64,000 nucleotides of DNA from Opitutaceae bacterium (GCA_002713695.1 PAUB01000029.1:341425-405424); one strand, 5' to 3'; counted from the stretch's first letter, positions 45,530 to 54,647 are shown. Translations and numbers: made by a program. The notes: generated by a model from the letters alone, not told the origin.

Positions 45530-46462
45530 CTAGTTGACGCTCACGCTTCCGCGAAGGCGCTTGAGGTGATTGGAAAATTCGTCGAGGTCGTTGGTGAAAA
45601 CGATCTCGGCGCCATCGAGGTGATCAGCGTAAGCATTCGCCGATTCGCCGCTGGCAATGATTGCGATATGAGAGGGGAGGAGTTTACGCAGCGTTTTGAG
45701 TTCGCTGGCCAATCCCGGATCGTCGGCTGGATGGACGATGCTGAGAATGACGGCCTTGGCGGAATTTGCACTGGCCACGTGAGCAATATCGGCCGCGGGC
45801 AGGCTCGGCCCAATGTAGAGCACTCGCCATCCCAGATCCCGTGCATAGGCGGCGATCATCGCGGCACCTAATTCATGGAGTTGTCCAACGGGGGTGGTGA
45901 TAATCATGGCCGGAGCCTTGCTGTTATCAGCATAGGTGCGTGCTCCGCTGAGGAGAAACACTTTCAGAATATTGCTTGCGAAATGCTCATGAGCGGCGGA
46001 CATGGTCCCTTCGACCCAGAGGTCGCCAATTCGTCGCGTGAGCGGGCTGATGAGTCGTTCCAAGATTCCACGTTGCCCGAGTGCAAGGGCGCTACGATTG
46101 AGGACCTCGCCCAGGGTATCTGCGTCGAGTTGGCGAACCGCATCAAGCGCTTCATCGACCGCTCGCTCGGTTGAAAAGACGGGCGAGTTGTTGGCGGGAA
46201 GCGTGACGTCTTCGCTTAGACTAGACGCCAATTGGATCAAGGTCGGCGTGGGATGCTGCGCGATATCGCTGATCCGGTGGCCGTGATTCGAGAGTATGCC
46301 CAGCAGTCGCAGGCGCTCCACGTCATCGCTGGAGTAGAGGCGGCGGTTGGTATTTGTCCGCTTAGGCGAGACGGCATGGTAACGTTTTTCCCATGCGCGA
46401 ATCACATGAGGGGTGATACCTGCCCGCTGTGCGGCGTATTTAATCGAGTGTTGAACTTCCAC
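45530..46462 (-). CDS. MerR-family B12-dependent light-sensing regulator (CarH/LitR type)
   Basis: 310 residues, GTG start. MerR winged helix (about 5-72, TPHVIRAWEKRYHAVSPKRT). A B12-binding cap domain carries W149-x9-E159-H160, the adenosyl-contact motif of CarH. A cobalamin-binding Rossmann part has GQLHELG, H196 taking the place of the axial histidine; the usual acidic residue before it is Gln. In CarH/LitR, dark adenosylcobalamin tetramers repress and light releases them. The divergent lipid and FAD-protein operon is the standard target set. Which one is the true start is uncertain, since no good ribosome-binding site is seen. Confidence 0.88.
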   Translation of the reverse strand: MEVQHSIKYAAQRAGITPHVIRAWEKRYHAVSPKRTNTNRRLYSSDDVERLRLLGILSNHGHRISDIAQHPTPTLIQLASSLSEDVTLPANNSPVFSTERAVDEALDAVRQLDADTLGEVLNRSALALGQRGILERLISPLTRRIGDLWVEGTMSAAHEHFASNILKVFLLSGARTYADNSKAPAMIITTPVGQLHELGAAMIAAYARDLGWRVLYIGPSLPAADIAHVASANSAKAVILSIVHPADDPGLASELKTLRKLLPSHIAIIASGESANAYADHLDGAEIVFTNDLDEFSNHLKRLRGSVSVN

Positions 46463-46491
46463 TGGACGTTAAGTGGACAAAATATAGACAA
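46462..46491. promoter_or_regulatory. Candidate CarH operator: three 11-bp direct repeats
   Basis: TGGACG (46463-46468), TGGACA (46474-46479) and TAGACA (46485-46490) recur at exactly 11 bp, each fitting T-n-n-A-C. Thermus CarH is known to bind three 11-bp repeats of the form nTnnACAn. They abut the regulator's start codon, which suggests autorepression. A weaker ACA pair at 11 bp, 46589 and 46600, lies nearer the target operon and overlaps a TTGACA (46597-46602). Confidence 0.45.
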
Positions 46492-46756
46492 TAAACAAGA
46501 ACTATCTGAATAAAGTATCAAATAAATCACATAAATATCATATAATCATATGATAACGGCCATAAATCAAAAAATTATAAGAAATGCGACAAAAGTTTGA
46601 CAGGTGATCCATAGTTAGACAAAAATAATATTCAATGATCGTCTTCACGACTACAACCCACCAGTTCTCGGGCCTGTCTACTGTTTCGCTCTTCACTTCT
46701 GCAAAGAGAGATGGTTCGGTTTTGGTTTCATGTATCAAGGGAACGGGAGAGCTGGA

Positions 46757-48088
46757 ATGAAGTCGGTCGCGATCATTGGAACGGGGATTGCCGGAATGGG
46801 TTGTGCGCATTTTTTACACCGCGACCACGAGGTAACCCTGTTTGAACAGAATGACTACGTCGGCGGTCACACCAATACGGTGATGGCCAAAGAGCTGGGG
46901 ACGGAGTGTGAGGTGCCGATCGACACAGGTTTTATGGTGTATAACCGTGTCACTTATCCGCACCTCTGCCGTCTTTTCGACGAGTTGTATGTGCCGGTCA
47001 AACAGACCGACATGTCGTTTAGTGTGAGCGATAAACGCAACGGCATCGAATGGTGCGGTTCTTCACTTAATCACATATTCGCCCAGCGAAAGAATCTGCT
47101 TAATTGGCGCTTCCTGAAGATGGTCAAGAGTATCGATCGTTTCAATCGAGAGGCGATCGTTGCACTGGAGGATCCGGAAACGGCTAATCTCACTTTGGGC
47201 GAATATGTGAATAAGAGGGGCTACGGCCAAAATTTTCTCGAGATGTATCTGGTGCCGATGGGTGGCGCGGTTTGGAGCATGCCTCCAGCGGAGATGCTGG
47301 GCTTTCCTGCGGCCACTCTGCTGCGCTTCTTTCATAACCACGGTTTCCTTGGTCTCAATACGCAGCATCAATGGTGGACGGTCGATGGAGGCGCGCGACA
47401 ATACGTTCAACGCATCACGGCGCCTTGGCGCGATCGCATCCAAGTTGGGGTGGGCGCGGCGAAAGTAGAACGTGAAGCGGGATCCGTCTGGATCACGACG
47501 ACGAATGGGCAGCGTCTCCAGTTTGAATCGGTGATTCTCGCCGCTCATGCTGATCAATCATTGCGCCTCCTGTCTGATCCCACGACCGCGGAGCGCGAGG
47601 TCCTTGGTTGTTTTCATTATCAGGATAACATGGCGACGTTACACACTGACGATTCGGTAATGCCCCGCACGCGGCGCGCTTGGGCGAGCTGGAATTATGA
47701 GACCTCCGTGAAGCCTGATGGAGAGTTTGATCCGGCTACGCACTATTGGATGAACCGATTGCAGGGTGTTTCGGATCGGGAGAACTATTTCGTTTCGATC
47801 AACCGGGCTGAATATGTCGCGCCGGAGAAGGTGCTACGGCGCATCGCCTATCATCATCCGCTCTTTGATCTGGGAGCCATCAACTCGCAGGATCGCTTGC
47901 CCGAGATCAACCAGCGTGCGTCGGGTTCCACGGAAACTTATTTCGCCGGTAGCTATTTCCGCTACGGTTTTCATCAAGATGCGTTTAAAAGTGCGGTCGA
48001 TCTTTCTACGCAGCTGCTCGGGCGTGATCCTTGGACTGTGGCACCTGAAAAACTAAATGTTGAGGAAGCAGAGCGAATCGCATCATGA
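46757..48088 (+). CDS. FAD-dependent amine-oxidase-like protein
   Basis: 443 residues from the ATG at 46757, with GGGAGAG upstream. Dinucleotide-binding start VAIIGTGIAGMG followed by FEQNDYVGGHTNT as in flavin amine oxidases and desaturase-like NAD(P)-binding proteins. The set of this gene, DUF1365 and a cyclopropane synthase is conserved in many bacteria under light or singlet-oxygen control. It may oxidise a fatty-acid or carotenoid-like intermediate. The stop overlaps the next gene's start by ATGA. Confidence 0.88.
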   Translation: MKSVAIIGTGIAGMGCAHFLHRDHEVTLFEQNDYVGGHTNTVMAKELGTECEVPIDTGFMVYNRVTYPHLCRLFDELYVPVKQTDMSFSVSDKRNGIEWCGSSLNHIFAQRKNLLNWRFLKMVKSIDRFNREAIVALEDPETANLTLGEYVNKRGYGQNFLEMYLVPMGGAVWSMPPAEMLGFPAATLLRFFHNHGFLGLNTQHQWWTVDGGARQYVQRITAPWRDRIQVGVGAAKVEREAGSVWITTTNGQRLQFESVILAAHADQSLRLLSDPTTAEREVLGCFHYQDNMATLHTDDSVMPRTRRAWASWNYETSVKPDGEFDPATHYWMNRLQGVSDRENYFVSINRAEYVAPEKVLRRIAYHHPLFDLGAINSQDRLPEINQRASGSTETYFAGSYFRYGFHQDAFKSAVDLSTQLLGRDPWTVAPEKLNVEEAERIAS

Positions 48089-48942
48089 ACTCGCGTCTCT
48101 TCGAATGCCGTATTCTGCATGACCGGTTCATTCCTCGTCGGCACCGGTTCTTGTATCGGGTGTTCATGTTGGCCGTCGATTTGGATGAGCTGGATCTCGT
48201 GGCGAAGAACTCACGTTTGCTGCGGATCAATCGGGGAGGGATGTTCAGTTTTCGGGAAAGTGATTTCCTGAAAACGAATGAAGAGGTCCACAATCCGTCT
48301 GAGGTCGCTCCAGCGGTTCCGCGGGCAGATGAATCGGTGCCGCTCAAAAAGCGCGTGATCGATTTTCTTCAATCGCGCGGAGTAAGCGATGAGGTTACGC
48401 GCATCGAACTGATCACGATGCCACGTGTCGCTGGTTATCTCTTCAATCCGGTTGCCTTCTATTTTTGTTACGATACGGAAGATCGTCCCGTCGCGGCGAT
48501 CTCGGAAGTCACCAATACATTTGGCGAGATGAAGCCGTTTCTGATCGATCGCACCTGTTGCGAGAGCGGGGTCTTCCGGTTGCGCGTCCCGAAGCATTTT
48601 TATGTTTCCCCGTTTTCGGATGTGGATGTGGAGTTTGATTTTAAACTCCGTCCGGTAGGCGAGAAACTCGCATTGCAGATCGATGATCACGCCGATGGTA
48701 AGCGCACGCTGATGACGGTGCTGACCGGAAACGCCCGTCCACTGCGCGACACGACTCTCCTGTGGTTTACCGTTAAGTATCCGCTTCTCACTCTGAAGGT
48801 GATCACGGCGATTCATTGGCAGGCCTTTTTACTCTATCTCAAGAAAATCCCCTGGTTTGCGAAGGCAGCTCGATCAGCCGACCAACGCGACCTGTTCCAA
48901 CCTCACCAATCTCTGAATGCCCGGCCTCATTCGGAATCATAA
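48085..48942 (+). CDS. DUF1365 protein
   Basis: 285 residues. Starts NSRLFECRILHDRFIPRRHRFLYRVFMLAVDLDEL, a hallmark of DUF1365, and keeps GYLFNPVAFYFCYD, EVTNTFGE and KHFYVSPFSDVD. No signal peptide or membrane helix except a weak hydrophobic patch near 235. The fold is unknown; it always travels with the FAD protein and the cyclopropane-synthase-like enzyme. ATGA overlap with the preceding stop indicates translational coupling. Confidence 0.92.
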   Translation: MNSRLFECRILHDRFIPRRHRFLYRVFMLAVDLDELDLVAKNSRLLRINRGGMFSFRESDFLKTNEEVHNPSEVAPAVPRADESVPLKKRVIDFLQSRGVSDEVTRIELITMPRVAGYLFNPVAFYFCYDTEDRPVAAISEVTNTFGEMKPFLIDRTCCESGVFRLRVPKHFYVSPFSDVDVEFDFKLRPVGEKLALQIDDHADGKRTLMTVLTGNARPLRDTTLLWFTVKYPLLTLKVITAIHWQAFLLYLKKIPWFAKAARSADQRDLFQPHQSLNARPHSES

Positions 48943-48951
48943 TTTACGACC

Positions 48952-50313
48952 ATGAAGAAAGCTTCCTCCGCCACTATTCTCGTTGATCAACCCGTATCCG
49001 CTCATTCGGGATCATCGTCATTGATGACTGCGCAACCCCCCCATTCTCCCTCGAGTTCAGCGTCACTCTCTCGTCGCTTGGTCGTTGATATGTTTAGTCG
49101 GATGGATCGCGGCAGTCTCACGATTGATCTGCCAGACGGTTCACAGCTGAAGTTTGGCCAATCGGCTCACGAAGAGTTTCCGAAGCTACCTCAGGGGCTT
49201 TCCGCGAAGGCTCATATGCGGGTAAGTGATGAACGTTTTTTCCGCCGATGTGTTTTGGCGGGCGATATCGGATTCGGCGAATCCTTTGTCGATGGCGATT
49301 GGGATACGCCAGATCTCGCTTCGGTGGTCGCGTGGTTCCTGTTCAACATCGATAACGCACCCACGCTCTCAGGTTCCGCGCGGCGGCTCGCGCATGGTTG
49401 GGTGATGAACCTGATGCGTTTCTCCAATCGAATCGGTCACCTGCTGCGCCCGAATTCAGAGGCCACCGCGAAGCGTAACATTCGCGAGCACTACGATGTT
49501 TCGAATGACTTTTTTCAAAAGCTGCTCGATCCCTCGATGATGTATTCGAGTGCGATCTGGGATTCAGATAACGACACGCTCGCACTTGCGCAGGAGCGTA
49601 AGAATGAATCACTTTGCAACCTGCTCAAGTTGAGTTCGTCGGATCACGTTTTGGAAATCGGCACAGGGTGGGGCGGTTGGTCGATTTATGCCGCGAGCAA
49701 TTACGGCTGCCACGTGACGACGCTCACGATATCTCAGGAGCAATTCGATCTGGCGAAACAACGCATCGCAGATGCTGGACTAGCTGATCTTGTTGACGTG
49801 CAACTGGTCGATTTTAGAAAGTGGCAGGGCACTTACGATAAAGTCGTTTCCATCGAAATGATGGAGGCGCTTGGGCATCAATACCTGCCTGATTTCTGCC
49901 AATTCACTTCCAGGGTGCTGAAGCCGGAAGGCTTGGTCGCACTGCAGTTTATCACTTGTCCGGATTCGCGTTACAAGCAGTTCCGTCGAGGAGTCGATTT
50001 TATCCAAAAGCACATCTTCCCGGGCTCGCTCTTACTCTCTTTGAACCGGGTGAACGAGCAACTCTCCCACGCTGGTGGCTTTATGCTGAATGATGTTTCC
50101 GATTACGGACCGCATTATGCGAAGACTCTCAACGCATGGAGTCGTAATCTTAACGATCAGCGCGCGGAGATTGAAAAGCTCGGATTCGATGAGCCCTTCT
50201 TCCGGCGGTGGTCTTACTATTTCCATTACTGCGAAGCGGCTTTCGCGATGCGGAATATCTCGGTGGTGCAAACCCTACACACGCGGCCCAATAATCTCTC
50301 GCTCTCCAAGTAA
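48952..50313 (+). CDS. cfa: Cyclopropane-fatty-acyl-phospholipid synthase family methyltransferase (copy 1)
   Basis: 453 residues. SAM-dependent methyltransferase with the CFA N-terminal domain (LTIDLPDGSQLKFG and GDIGFGESFVDGDWDT), NIREHYDVSNDFF, and the SAM-binding LEIGTGWGGWSIYAA (about 238-252). YFHYCEAAFAMRNISVVQ near the end is the standard C-terminus. CFA enzymes add a methylene to lipid double bonds. Within light-regulated clusters, relatives make methylated or furan fatty acids. A second, shorter copy is at 52105. Confidence 0.93.
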   Translation: MKKASSATILVDQPVSAHSGSSSLMTAQPPHSPSSSASLSRRLVVDMFSRMDRGSLTIDLPDGSQLKFGQSAHEEFPKLPQGLSAKAHMRVSDERFFRRCVLAGDIGFGESFVDGDWDTPDLASVVAWFLFNIDNAPTLSGSARRLAHGWVMNLMRFSNRIGHLLRPNSEATAKRNIREHYDVSNDFFQKLLDPSMMYSSAIWDSDNDTLALAQERKNESLCNLLKLSSSDHVLEIGTGWGGWSIYAASNYGCHVTTLTISQEQFDLAKQRIADAGLADLVDVQLVDFRKWQGTYDKVVSIEMMEALGHQYLPDFCQFTSRVLKPEGLVALQFITCPDSRYKQFRRGVDFIQKHIFPGSLLLSLNRVNEQLSHAGGFMLNDVSDYGPHYAKTLNAWSRNLNDQRAEIEKLGFDEPFFRRWSYYFHYCEAAFAMRNISVVQTLHTRPNNLSLSK

Positions 50314-50340
50314 GCCCTCGTTTACGCGACTCTTATAACG

Positions 50341-50751
50341 ATGAAAACTTCACTCTCAGTTTGGCTACTACGAGGTCTCTTTGTGCTCGTGATCGCTTCC
50401 ATGCTCGCGGTGACGAGTTGGGCGAGCCTGCACACGCCGCTCTTCGATATTCCACCCGAGGTGATTTGTCATCCGTGGTTCCTCGCGACTCTTCTCGATG
50501 CCTATTGGGGCTTCATCACGTTTTATGTATGGGCAGCGTGGAAAGAGCGCAGTAGGACGGCGCGAGCTCTCTGGTTGGTGAATGTGCTGCTGCTTGGGAA
50601 TTTTGCCATGGCGGCCTATTTCCTTCGTGAGCTTTTCGTGATCCGCACGACCCCGGAAATCGGCCTCGTATTCAGGCGTCGTAATTCTGGCACTCTCATT
50701 CTTCCTAGCATGCTGTTTGCCGCAGCCGTGGTAGTTCTCTTTCTCGCATGA
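50341..50751 (+). CDS. Membrane protein, DUF1475-like
   Basis: 136 residues with four membrane helices. The central segment ATLLDAYWGFITFYVWAAWKE and LWLVNVLLLGNFAMAAYFL resemble DUF1475, though the match is from memory of the motif and not certain. Length fits. ATGA overlap couples it to the next gene. A role in organising or modifying membrane lipids is suggested by its neighbours only. Confidence 0.7.
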   Translation: MKTSLSVWLLRGLFVLVIASMLAVTSWASLHTPLFDIPPEVICHPWFLATLLDAYWGFITFYVWAAWKERSRTARALWLVNVLLLGNFAMAAYFLRELFVIRTTPEIGLVFRRRNSGTLILPSMLFAAAVVVLFLA

Positions 50752-51281
50752 ACGAATCGGCTACAATTGCGATGACGGCTTCAGCACCGGAGAAAAAGCG
50801 AGGTTTCTGGCAACGTCGCTTACTTGATCCTCTGCTTGGTTTTCTCGCTCAGGGAGTCACGCCAAGCCAGCTGTCGCGCGCTATTTCCCTCGCGGTGCTT
50901 TGTGGGCTTTTCCCGTTTCTGGGCGCGACTACATTGTTGACTCTCGGGATGGGTTTGGCGCTTCGTTTGAATCAGTCGGTTATGCAGACGATTAACTATC
51001 TGCTCAGCGGTGTGCAGTTGTTGATGATCCCGGTCTATGTGCAATTGGGTGCGATGATTCTTGGTGCGAGTGCAGATGATTTTTCGGTGGGCTTGATGTT
51101 GGAGACTTTGCGTGAGGGTTCGTTCATGGACTTTCTGCGGCAGTTCGGCATGGCCGGATGGTATGGTTTTCTCGCGTGGTTGATCACGGCGCCTTTGGTG
51201 GTCGCGGTCGCTTTCATCACGGTTTCGCCGTTGATCAATCGGCTCGCAGCTAAGTGGGCGAAACAAGGAGCTGAATCATGA
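50748..51281 (+). CDS. DUF2062 membrane protein
   Basis: 177 residues with three to four helices. The DUF2062 marks GVTPSQLSRAISLAVLCGLFPFLGATTL and LNQSVMQTINYLLSGVQLLMI are clear. Members occur beside glycosyltransferases or lipid enzymes; biochemical role unknown. It overlaps both neighbours by ATGA, so it belongs to the same operon. Confidence 0.88.
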   Translation: MNESATIAMTASAPEKKRGFWQRRLLDPLLGFLAQGVTPSQLSRAISLAVLCGLFPFLGATTLLTLGMGLALRLNQSVMQTINYLLSGVQLLMIPVYVQLGAMILGASADDFSVGLMLETLREGSFMDFLRQFGMAGWYGFLAWLITAPLVVAVAFITVSPLINRLAAKWAKQGAES

Positions 51282-52063
51282 GTGGTTTCGAAATGGCATT
51301 GTTCGCACTGATCGGATTGGCGGCGGTTTTCACTGTCGTGTATATTTTTGGTCAGCGCATCAACAACTACAGTGTGGTCGATGTGGCGTGGAGTTACGCG
51401 TTTGGCGTGATGGTGATATTTTACGCGTTGGCCGCTCAAGGTTGGTGGATGCGTCGGATGCTAATCACGATCATGGTCGTGATGTGGTCCTTCCGCTTGG
51501 GCACTCATCTGTGGCGGAGAGTGCAGGGGCATCATCCGGAGGAAGACGGTCGCTATGCGGAAATGCGTGAGCTCTGGAAAGCTAATCTTAGTTTCAAGAT
51601 GTTTCAGTTTTTCCAATTACAGGCGATCTCGGTCGTGGTGCTCGGGTTACCCTTTCTTTTCGCGGCCACCAATCCGACGGAATCGCTGGGCTTGATCGAG
51701 ATCGCGGGTGGGGTGCTCTGGATCATCGCCTGGATGGGTGAATCGATCGCGGATATGCAGCTCGCAAGATTCAAACGCGATCCGGCGAACAAAGGTCGCG
51801 TCTGTGATGTCGGTCTTTGGCGCTATACCCGGCATCCCAATTACTTTTGCGAATGGCTCATTTGGGTCGGCTTCTTTCTGGTCGGCTGCGCTGCGGCGTG
51901 GGGCTGGATCGGGATCATCGCTCCTGCGGTCATCTTTTATCTGCTGCTCAACGTGACCGGCGTGCCGCCGACCGAAGCGCAATCGCTGCGCAGTCGTGGC
52001 GATGCCTATCGCCGTTATCAGGCGACCACCAACGTCTTCTTTCCCGGGCCCCCACGCGACTGA
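51278..52063 (+). CDS. DUF1295 / steroid 5-alpha-reductase-like membrane protein
   Basis: 261 residues, about seven helices. The conserved C-terminal part VCDVGLWRYTRHPNYFCEWLIWVGFFLVG and EAQSLRSRGDAYRRYQATTNVFFPGPP is typical of the DUF1295 family, related to isoprenylcysteine methyltransferases and steroid reductases. In light-regulated cfa clusters it is a usual member and could reduce or modify a lipid chain. Coupled by ATGA overlap to DUF2062. Confidence 0.92.
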   Translation: MSGFEMALFALIGLAAVFTVVYIFGQRINNYSVVDVAWSYAFGVMVIFYALAAQGWWMRRMLITIMVVMWSFRLGTHLWRRVQGHHPEEDGRYAEMRELWKANLSFKMFQFFQLQAISVVVLGLPFLFAATNPTESLGLIEIAGGVLWIIAWMGESIADMQLARFKRDPANKGRVCDVGLWRYTRHPNYFCEWLIWVGFFLVGCAAAWGWIGIIAPAVIFYLLLNVTGVPPTEAQSLRSRGDAYRRYQATTNVFFPGPPRD

Positions 52064-52104
52064 TCGCGCTATGGCCTCACTGTTTTCCAATTAGATTTTC
52101 GAAC

Positions 52105-53145
52105 ATGATAGACACACTTCTCAAATTTGGCCTCCTGCCCGACTTTGCTATTCGCATGGGGATCCGGCACCTACTTGCGCAACGTCTTCGCGATGAAGCT
52201 CAGCCAACAGAAGAAGCTCTGCAGAGTTATCTGGAGAATTACGCCGCTGATCTGCGCACACGTCAGATCGCGGAGCAAACTCAGGCCGCTAATGAACAGC
52301 ATTACGAAGTGCCGGCTGAATTTTATAAACTCTGCCTTGGCGAAAGGCTCAAATACTCGGGCTGCCTCTATCCGAGAGGCGATGAATCGCTCGACGAAGC
52401 CGAGTTGGCAATGCTTGAGCTTTATGCCGAACGCGCATCTTTAGTAGATGGTATGAGCATCCTCGATTTGGGATGTGGCTGGGGTTCGCTCACGCTGTTT
52501 TTGGCCGAGCGATATCCACAGTCAAAGATCACATCCGTCTCCAATTCTTACAGTCAACGTGGCCACATTGAAAGAGAGTGCGAACGCCGTAATCTGAAGA
52601 ATGTGCGCGTGATCACCGGCGATATCAATGAAGTCGAACTTCCGGTTAATACGTTCGATCGCGCACTTTCGATTGAGATGTTTGAGCACATGAAGAATTA
52701 CAAACGGCTGCTCGCCAAAGTAGCGGGAGCATTGAGGCAGGATGGCATGCTCTTCGTGCACATTTTTACTCACCATCGGCTGGCCTATCATTTCGTCTCG
52801 CAAGGACCGAGCGATTGGATGGCTCGCTATTTCTTTACTGGCGGGCAGATGCCCTCGCACGATCTGCTGAGTCGATTTGATCTGGATCTGAAACAAGTTA
52901 AGGACTGGAAGGTCGATGGCACTCATTACCAGAAGACGGCTGAGCACTGGTTGAACAACATGGACCGAAACCGTGAACGCATCATGGAGCTATTTGTGGA
53001 AACTTACGGAGCCAAACACGCGTGCAAATGGTGGTCTTACTGGCGGGTGTTTTACATGAGCTGTGCGGAACTCTGGGGTTATCGCGAAGGCCAGGAGTGG
53101 ATCGTGAGTCACTATCTGTTTAAGAAGGTCGGAGCCGCGAAATAG
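52105..53145 (+). CDS. Cyclopropane-synthase-like SAM methyltransferase (copy 2)
   Basis: 346 residues from the ATG at 52105. Shorter than copy 1 because it lacks the N-terminal CFA domain. The SAM motif SILDLGCGWGSLTLFLA, the NEQHYEVPAEFY segment and SIEMFEHMKNYKRLL are present. The C-terminus (WKWWSYWRVFYMSCAELWGY-like) differs from the phospholipid synthases. Such a form resembles methyltransferases that add a methyl branch (furan-fatty-acid type) rather than a ring. This is inferred from layout. Confidence 0.9.
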   Translation: MIDTLLKFGLLPDFAIRMGIRHLLAQRLRDEAQPTEEALQSYLENYAADLRTRQIAEQTQAANEQHYEVPAEFYKLCLGERLKYSGCLYPRGDESLDEAELAMLELYAERASLVDGMSILDLGCGWGSLTLFLAERYPQSKITSVSNSYSQRGHIERECERRNLKNVRVITGDINEVELPVNTFDRALSIEMFEHMKNYKRLLAKVAGALRQDGMLFVHIFTHHRLAYHFVSQGPSDWMARYFFTGGQMPSHDLLSRFDLDLKQVKDWKVDGTHYQKTAEHWLNNMDRNRERIMELFVETYGAKHACKWWSYWRVFYMSCAELWGYREGQEWIVSHYLFKKVGAAK

Positions 53146-53170
53146 GAGAATCAAACATGATTAAGATAAT

Positions 53171-53932
53171 ATGAGATGCCTCGCAGTGGGTTCACTTTTC
53201 TGGGGCGCTACCATCGGATTGGGTTCGGTTGTTTCTACAGATCAACTGGTCAAGGAGGGCCTCAAGGCTGAGCAAGACATGCAACCTTTGGTCGCGTTGG
53301 AATCGTTTAGCGCGGCAGCTAAGTTGCGACCCGAGGATGCATTTATTCAGCAGAAGATCGCGCAACAGCTTAGCGATGCCGCTTTTGTGGAGACCGATCC
53401 TGACGAGCGGATGCGACTGGCCAAAGAAGCGATGCTCTACGCGAGACGTGCAGTGAAACTCGATCCTCAATCGGCAGTAGCTCGGCTTTCAATTGCGGTG
53501 CTCTACGGGAAATTCGCGGTCGAGGGAAATGCACGCACGCGGCTCGAATACGCGCGCCAGATCCACGAAAACGCGGAGCAAGCTCTCGTCATCGATCCGC
53601 AATATGCCTGGGGGTATCACGTGTTGGGTAAGTGGCATGTTGAACTTTCGCGGTTAGGTTTCGGCGCCCGCGCGATTGTGAATCTGTTTCTCGGTGGGTT
53701 GCCCAAAGCGTCCGTTGCACAGGGCGTGCAATCTTTGGAGAAAGCGGTGGAACTCGAGCCTGATGCTTTGAGCCACTGGGTGGAACTCGGTTTTGCCTAT
53801 CAACGAGCAGAGCGCATGGATGAGGCTGTGGGGGCTTGGGAGAAGGCCCTGCAATTGCCTGCGCTGAAGATCTACGACGAACCGGCGAAGCAACGCGCTA
53901 CGGCGGCATTGGTGGAACAACGCCAAGGTTGA
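53171..53932 (+). CDS. Secreted TPR-like protein
   Basis: 253 residues. A hydrophobic start MRCLAVGSLFWGATIGLGSV serves as a likely signal peptide. Tetratricopeptide-type helices follow (ALESFSAAAKLRPEDAFIQ, ARRAVKLDPQSAVARLSIAV, SLEKAVELEPDALSHWVELG). The RMDN/TPR build is used for protein binding. AGGAGA lies 23 bp upstream, nearer a tiny frame MIKII-stop at 53157-53174 than to this start. Position as the last gene of the lipid operon is likely but the link is only spacing. Confidence 0.75.
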   Translation: MRCLAVGSLFWGATIGLGSVVSTDQLVKEGLKAEQDMQPLVALESFSAAAKLRPEDAFIQQKIAQQLSDAAFVETDPDERMRLAKEAMLYARRAVKLDPQSAVARLSIAVLYGKFAVEGNARTRLEYARQIHENAEQALVIDPQYAWGYHVLGKWHVELSRLGFGARAIVNLFLGGLPKASVAQGVQSLEKAVELEPDALSHWVELGFAYQRAERMDEAVGAWEKALQLPALKIYDEPAKQRATAALVEQRQG

Positions 53933-53984
53933 TTGGATTCGCTGAGCTTGCCGGACCAGTCTAACCGGTTAGCTCTTACGCTCG

Positions 53985-54578
53985 ATGATCTCTGTCCTCG
54001 ATGGGGTGGGAGCGGCCCAGAAGAAGGCTCCCGAAAAAGTGTATGCGCTGCGATTGGATGTGGCGGGCACGACTCCGCGTATCTGGCGGCGGCTCTTGGT
54101 GCGTGAATCGATGTGGCTCTGCGCCCTGCAACACACTCTACAGGTGCTCTTCGATTGGTTCGATTATCAGACTCATGTTTTCAGCATCGATGACCTGCTG
54201 TTGGGTAATCCGGTCAAGCATACCGATATGATCATCGAAGACGACCGCGATATCGCGCTGATTGATCTCGATCTTGAAAACCGCGGACGGCTCACCTACG
54301 ATTACCATTTCGGCACCGGCTGGCGCGTGGATATCAAGATCGAGAAGATCGTGCCTTTGGAAAAGAAGATGAAGTATCCGCATTGCCTCTCGGGTGAACG
54401 CGCGGGTCCTCCCGAAGACTGCGGTGGCCTCGAAGCTTTTCACGATATGCTTGATTGTCTCAATGGTGATGAGAGTGATCTGTCCCGTGAATGGCGTGCT
54501 TGGCTTGGCCCTGACTACGATCCGACCCGCTGTGATCCAGCGAAGATCAATCAAGCGTTGAGCAAACTTAGTAAGTAG
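53985..54578 (+). CDS. Plasmid pRiA4b ORF-3-like protein
   Basis: 197 residues. The N-terminal half KVYALRLDVAGTTPRIWRRLLV and LHTLQ-like helix, DWFDYQTHVFSI, and the late CLSGERAGPPEDCGGLEAFHDML are the signature of the pRiA4b ORF-3 family (PF07929-like). The family is linked to mobile DNA and some IS elements, but no transposase or terminal repeat is seen here. Function unknown. Confidence 0.9.
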   Translation: MISVLDGVGAAQKKAPEKVYALRLDVAGTTPRIWRRLLVRESMWLCALQHTLQVLFDWFDYQTHVFSIDDLLLGNPVKHTDMIIEDDRDIALIDLDLENRGRLTYDYHFGTGWRVDIKIEKIVPLEKKMKYPHCLSGERAGPPEDCGGLEAFHDMLDCLNGDESDLSREWRAWLGPDYDPTRCDPAKINQALSKLSK

Positions 54579-54608
54579 TTAGCTGGTGGTCTCCCGGTTC
54601 ACAGGACA

Positions 54609-54647
54609 AAAACTCCCGACGATTTATCGAGGGAAGCTGTGAGTTTT
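54609..54647. terminator. Convergent terminator-like inverted repeat
   Basis: AAAACTC (54609-54615) and GAGTTTT (54641-54647) enclose CGA/TCG pairing between the pRiA4b-like gene and the convergent M16 protease. Confidence 0.5.

Noticed and set aside
53985..54578. Insertion sequence around the pRiA4b ORF-3-like gene
   Set aside because: No transposase, terminal inverted repeats or target duplication seen in the flanks.
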